Positions 60,749-64,000 of a DNA stretch of 64,000 nt are shown here, piece by piece. Both the position numbers and the translations under genes were made by a program. The notes beneath the pieces are model-generated. The model was not told the origin of the DNA. It saw nothing but the letters and a program-made list of their open reading frames with translations, and ran no database searches. The stretch is from Duodenibacillus sp964509205 (GTDB lineage: Bacteria; Pseudomonadota; Gammaproteobacteria; Burkholderiales; Burkholderiaceae_F). The DNA lies in the NCBI GenBank assembly GCA_964509205.1, contig CAZDVW010000009.1, forward strand, positions 1 to 64,000. The letters run 5' to 3'. The number at the start of each line of letters is the position of its first letter. Within the stretch, counting starts at the first letter, position 1.

Positions 60749-62008
60749 ATGTTTGAGAATAAGAGGATTGAACAGACGGATCCAGAACTCTGGAAATATC
60801 TTGAACAAGAGCGACTCCGTCAGGAACAGCACATCGAACTCATCGCAAGCGAAAACTATACAAGTCCGGCCGTCATGCAGGCGCAGGGAAGTTGTTTGAC
60901 GAACAAGTATGCCGAGGGTTATCCGGGACGGCGTTATTACGGCGGCTGTGAATATGTTGATGAAGTGGAGCGGTTGGCGATCGCACGTGCCAAGGCACTT
61001 TTCTGCGATCCTTTGGGCGTTGACATGATGGTTAATGTTCAGCCGCATTCCGGAGCACAAGCCAATATGGCCGCTTTTATGGCTGTTTTGCAGCCCGGTG
61101 ATACGGTCATGGGTATGAGTCTTGCTGACGGCGGGCATCTTTCGCACGGTATGCATCTGAATTTTTCGGGTCGTTATTTCCGAGTTGTCAGTTACGGACT
61201 CAAGGACGATGAGAGCATTGATTACGATGAAGTTGAAAGACTTGCTCTTCAGGAAAAACCAAAACTTATCGTAGCTGGCGCATCGGCCTATTCTCTCGAG
61301 ATTGATTTCAAACGTTTTGCTGAGATCGCACATAAAGTTGGTGCGTTGCTGATGGCTGACATCGCCCACTATGCGGCGCTGGTTGCTGCAGGCGTTTATC
61401 CGACGCCTTTTGGCTATGCAGACATTGTTACCACGACAACGCATAAGAGTCTTCGCGGACCGAGAGGAGGCGTTATTTTTGCTCGGCCCGAATTAGAGAA
61501 AGCTATCAATTCAGCAGTATTCCCCGGTACGCAAGGCGGTCCCTTGATGCACGTGATTGCGGCTAAGGCTGTTGCTTTCGGCGAGGCGCTTAAACCCGAA
61601 TTTAAGACTTACGCCGCTCAGGTTGTAAAAAATGCAAAAGCATTGGCCGAGACACTCGAATCCAGAGGACTGAGAATTGTTTCCGGCGGTACGCAGAGTC
61701 ACGTGATGCTGGTGGATCTTCGCAGTAAGGGCGTGACGGGAAAACAGGCGCAAGAGTTGCTTGGTCATGCCAATATTACGGTCAACAAGAATGCTATCCA
61801 CAATGATCCGCAAAAGCCGACCATTACTTCTGGAATCCGTCTCGGGACTCCGGCGTCGACGACACGCGGGTTTAAAGAAGAAGAGATGCGTTTCGTGGGT
61901 CATTTAATTGCTGATCTTTTGGATTCTCCCGAAAATGAACAAGTGCTTAGTCGAGTTCGTTCCGAAGTTCTTGAACTGACAAGACGTTTTCCGGTGTACG
62001 AGCACTAG
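60749..62008 (+). CDS. glyA: Serine hydroxymethyltransferase
   Basis: A 419-residue PLP enzyme that converts serine and THF to glycine and methylene-THF. Features are EQHIELIASENYTSPAVMQA, RRYYGGCEYVD and the PLP lysine K233 in TTTHKSLRGPRGG. GAGG stands 5 bases upstream of ATG 60749. The ATG at 60737 overlaps that site and is less likely. It heads the glyA-nrdR-ribD-ribE run. Confidence 0.98.
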   Translation: MFENKRIEQTDPELWKYLEQERLRQEQHIELIASENYTSPAVMQAQGSCLTNKYAEGYPGRRYYGGCEYVDEVERLAIARAKALFCDPLGVDMMVNVQPHSGAQANMAAFMAVLQPGDTVMGMSLADGGHLSHGMHLNFSGRYFRVVSYGLKDDESIDYDEVERLALQEKPKLIVAGASAYSLEIDFKRFAEIAHKVGALLMADIAHYAALVAAGVYPTPFGYADIVTTTTHKSLRGPRGGVIFARPELEKAINSAVFPGTQGGPLMHVIAAKAVAFGEALKPEFKTYAAQVVKNAKALAETLESRGLRIVSGGTQSHVMLVDLRSKGVTGKQAQELLGHANITVNKNAIHNDPQKPTITSGIRLGTPASTTRGFKEEEMRFVGHLIADLLDSPENEQVLSRVRSEVLELTRRFPVYEH

Positions 62009-62022
62009 GGAGGTTTGGTTTC

Positions 62023-62490
62023 ATGCGTTGCCCTTTTTGCAAGACGAAAGATACGTCTGTCGTTGATTCGCGTGCCAGTGAGGACGGATTCTCCATCCGC
62101 CGTCGCCGTCAGTGTGCACAGTGCGGAAAGCGTTTTACGACATTTGAACGGGTTGAGCTCAATATGCCGTCTGTCGTGAAGCGAACAGGATTAAAACGAG
62201 AATACGACCGAGACAAAGTCAGAGCCTCGATGAAGCTTGCGCTTCGGAAACGCCCTGTCGGAAATGAGCGCATTGAAGAAGCTATCGGCATGATTGAGCA
62301 ACAGATCCGAACGCTCGGCGAGCGTGAGGTCAGTTCGATGCAGATTGGTGAATTCGTCCTCGAACAACTGAAAAAATTGGATTTGGTGGCGTATATCCGT
62401 TTTGCAAGCGTTTATTTCAATGTCGAGAATCCGGAAGGATTTCAGAAGCTCATGCGAGAACTCGAGGAAATCGACAGAAAAAAACGTTAG
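62023..62490 (+). CDS. nrdR: Transcriptional repressor NrdR
   Basis: A 155-residue repressor of ribonucleotide reductase genes. The zinc ribbon uses C3, C6, C31 and C34 (MRCPFCKTKD, QCAQCGKRF), and the ATP-cone domain runs at about 49-139 (VVKRTGLKREYDRDKV). It senses ATP and dATP. Its place between glyA and rib genes is conserved in many proteobacteria. Confidence 0.97.
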   Translation: MRCPFCKTKDTSVVDSRASEDGFSIRRRRQCAQCGKRFTTFERVELNMPSVVKRTGLKREYDRDKVRASMKLALRKRPVGNERIEEAIGMIEQQIRTLGEREVSSMQIGEFVLEQLKKLDLVAYIRFASVYFNVENPEGFQKLMRELEEIDRKKR

Positions 62491-62501
62491 AGGGTCAGCG
62501 C

Positions 62502-63596
62502 ATGCATCAAGAAGATGTTCATTGGATGCAACTGGCGTTGAAAGAAGGGGAACTTGGGCGCTTTTATGCGGCTCCGAACCCTTCTGTCGGTTGCGTTCTT
62601 GTCAGAGACGGACGAGAAATCTCTCGCGGGCATACGCAGCCTCCGGGTGGCAATCACGCTGAAATTGAGGCAATTGAGGCGGCCGAACGCTCCGGAACTT
62701 CGGTGCGCGGATCAACGGCTTATGTGACGCTTGAACCTTGTTCCCATCAGGGGCGCACGCCTCCTTGTGCCAGACGGCTTCTGGACGAGGGCATCGCACG
62801 GGTGGTGTACGCCGTTGACGATCCAAATCCGCTTGTTCATGGTGCCGGTGCAAAAATTCTGCGCGATGGAGGTGTTGAAGTCGAAGCTGGCGTTTGTGAG
62901 AAAGAGGCCCGATCAGCGCATGCCGGTTTCTTTTCCCGCATCGTCCGCGGACGCCCGTGGGTGAGACTGAAGGTTGCTGTGACGCTAGATGGCCGTACGG
63001 CACTGGAGAACGGACAAAGCAAGTGGATCACGGCAGAAGCGGCACGATCGGATGCTCACCTGTACCGAGCGAGAGCTCAGGGGCTTCTCACAGGAATCGG
63101 AACGATCCTTGCGGATAATCCGACTATGAATGTCCGGCTTAGCGGCGGCTTCCCGAGTCCTGTGAAATATGTGATTGATCCAAGAGCGGAAACTCCGACG
63201 AATGCAGCACTTCTTTCTGGGAAGAAAACGGTGTTGTTTGTTTCGGAAACTGTCTCGGAGAAAAAAATGCAGCAGCTTGTCTGTGCCGGTGCAGAGGTTG
63301 TGCCGTTTTCGGTTGACCAAAACGGGCATTTCAATTTGCAAGATGTTCTGAAAGAAATCGGACGCCGAGGTGTGAACGAATTGCACGTTGAGGCTGGTGC
63401 CAATTTAAACGGTGCCCTCTTATCGGCAGGACTCGTGGATGAATTGCTTGTTTATATGGCGCCGGCTCTTATGGGCAAAGGGCTTGCATTAGCCGATTTC
63501 GCCCCAAAGGCATCCATGGACGCCGTCGACAGGTGGGAGTTTGATTCCGTTTGCCGCATCGGGGCGGACATTCGGCTTATATTAAAAAAGAGTTAA
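62502..63596 (+). CDS. ribD: Bifunctional riboflavin biosynthesis deaminase/reductase RibD
   Basis: A 364-residue fusion for two steps of riboflavin synthesis. The N-terminal deaminase (1-145) has HAEIEAIEAAERSG (H52, E54) and EPCSHQGRTPPCA (zinc cysteines C80, C89). The C-terminal reductase (about 150-364) includes KVAVTLDGRTALENGQSKWI and LHVEAGANLNGALLSAGLVD. It lies 11 bases after nrdR. Confidence 0.97.
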   Translation: MHQEDVHWMQLALKEGELGRFYAAPNPSVGCVLVRDGREISRGHTQPPGGNHAEIEAIEAAERSGTSVRGSTAYVTLEPCSHQGRTPPCARRLLDEGIARVVYAVDDPNPLVHGAGAKILRDGGVEVEAGVCEKEARSAHAGFFSRIVRGRPWVRLKVAVTLDGRTALENGQSKWITAEAARSDAHLYRARAQGLLTGIGTILADNPTMNVRLSGGFPSPVKYVIDPRAETPTNAALLSGKKTVLFVSETVSEKKMQQLVCAGAEVVPFSVDQNGHFNLQDVLKEIGRRGVNELHVEAGANLNGALLSAGLVDELLVYMAPALMGKGLALADFAPKASMDAVDRWEFDSVCRIGADIRLILKKS

Positions 63597-63615
63597 GACA
63601 AAAAGGATTAGGAAT

Positions 63616-64000
63616 ATGTTTACCGGAATCATTCAAGCGGTCGGAAAAGTACGGGAACCGGAAAAACTCGGAGCAGGCGTGCGTTTGACGATTGTTTGTC
63701 CGCCGTCTTTCGGGCTCGACAGCGTCAATATCGGTGACTCCATCGCCGTTAACGGAGCCTGCATGACGGTTGTTGAAAAAACAGCAGAGGCTTTTAAGAT
63801 TGACGTGAGTGCCGAGAGTCTTTCAAAAACGTGCGGTTTGGATACGTTCGGCGAAGTGAATTTGGAAAAGGCGCTTCGGTTGGGAGACCGTGTGGATGGT
63901 CATCTCGTGAGCGGACACGTGGACGGAGTCGGGCAGGTTGAGTCCATGGAGCAAATCGAGGAAAGCTTCAAACTCGTTGTAAGAGCGCCATTGAAATTGT
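63616..64000 (+). CDS. ribE: Riboflavin synthase alpha subunit, partial (cut by the window end)
   Basis: I translated 128 codons by hand. The start is MFTGIIQAVGKV, which is the family signature, with SIAVNGACMTVVEK and LVSGHVDGVGQVES in the first of two lumazine-binding barrels. It would join two lumazine molecules to form riboflavin. AGGAA lies a few bases upstream of the ATG, 19 bases after ribD. The symbol ribC is also used. Confidence 0.95.
   Translation, partial: MFTGIIQAVGKVREPEKLGAGVRLTIVCPPSFGLDSVNIGDSIAVNGACMTVVEKTAEAFKIDVSAESLSKTCGLDTFGEVNLEKALRLGDRVDGHLVSGHVDGVGQVESMEQIEESFKLVVRAPLKL

Noticed and set aside
1..64000. CRISPR array, insertion sequences, prophage or toxin-antitoxin modules
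   Set aside because: I saw no regularly spaced repeats, transposase, integrase or phage structural genes; the XRE gene has no toxin neighbour.

Overview
The window is a dense, almost entirely chromosomal stretch of a Gram-negative bacterium. Evidence for the envelope type includes heptose and Kdo steps of LPS synthesis, two lipid A type acyltransferases, LolB, BepA and a complete Mla lipid-transport operon. Gene order points to Betaproteobacteria, order Burkholderiales: TPR protein-lolB-ispE-tRNA-Gln-prs-rplY-pth-ychF, ffh next to a divergent ccsA-like gene and ampD, mlaFEDACB with mlaA inside, and nadK-recN-ruvCAB. The base composition looks near 50% GC, which together with the gene set suggests a gut Sutterellaceae-like lineage (Sutterella/Parasutterella type). 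That placement is inference; no 16S gene is present.

Layout. 1-5.2 kb (mostly minus): partial AsmA-like protein, XRE regulator, orphan PflX-type radical SAM enzyme, aspS, a lipoprotein and a YbaK-type deacylase. 5.2-13 kb (plus): yqgE-ruvX-plsC-thioesterase, the mlaFEDACB operon, tRNA-Met and brnQ. 13-26 kb: hslR-like gene, aroD, an M20 peptidase, two tRNA-Lys genes, recA-recX, terC, the LPS heptose operon hldE-hldD-gmhB, and waaA-thiD-murA. 25-31 kb (minus): trmB, tRNA-Gly, metNI, and ffh-methyltransferase-rnhA-dnaQ. 31-41 kb: ccsA-like/PP0621/ampD/yggT (plus), then the long minus-strand cluster from the TPR protein to ychF. 41-48 kb (plus): two acyltransferases, dapF, an RlmI-type methyltransferase, a COG0523 GTPase, recR and a carbamoylase-type amidohydrolase. 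48-64 kb: nadK-recN-ruvC-ruvA-ruvB (minus), GNAT, FNR-like reductase, bepA, azlCD, glnS, mscL, glyA-nrdR-ribD-ribE (the last truncated by the window end).

How the parts work together. Much of the window is housekeeping for the outer membrane (Mla retrograde phospholipid transport, heptose/Kdo/lipid A, LolB, BepA), for DNA repair (RecA, RecX, RecN, RecR, RuvABC, RuvX) and for translation (AspRS, GlnRS, tRNAs, L25, Pth, YchF, TrmB, SRP54).

I found no CRISPR array, prophage, insertion sequence, toxin system or biosynthetic cluster, and no clear candidate for a wholly new multi-gene system. The most unusual item is GlnRS with about 100 extra residues inserted before its KMSKS-type loop, in a genome segment whose tRNA-Gln also has an atypical acceptor stem. 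Several structured non-coding gaps (upstream of glyA, terC, metN, brnQ, and downstream of the carbamoylase) and a possible 31-residue ORF upstream of recA are secondary candidates.
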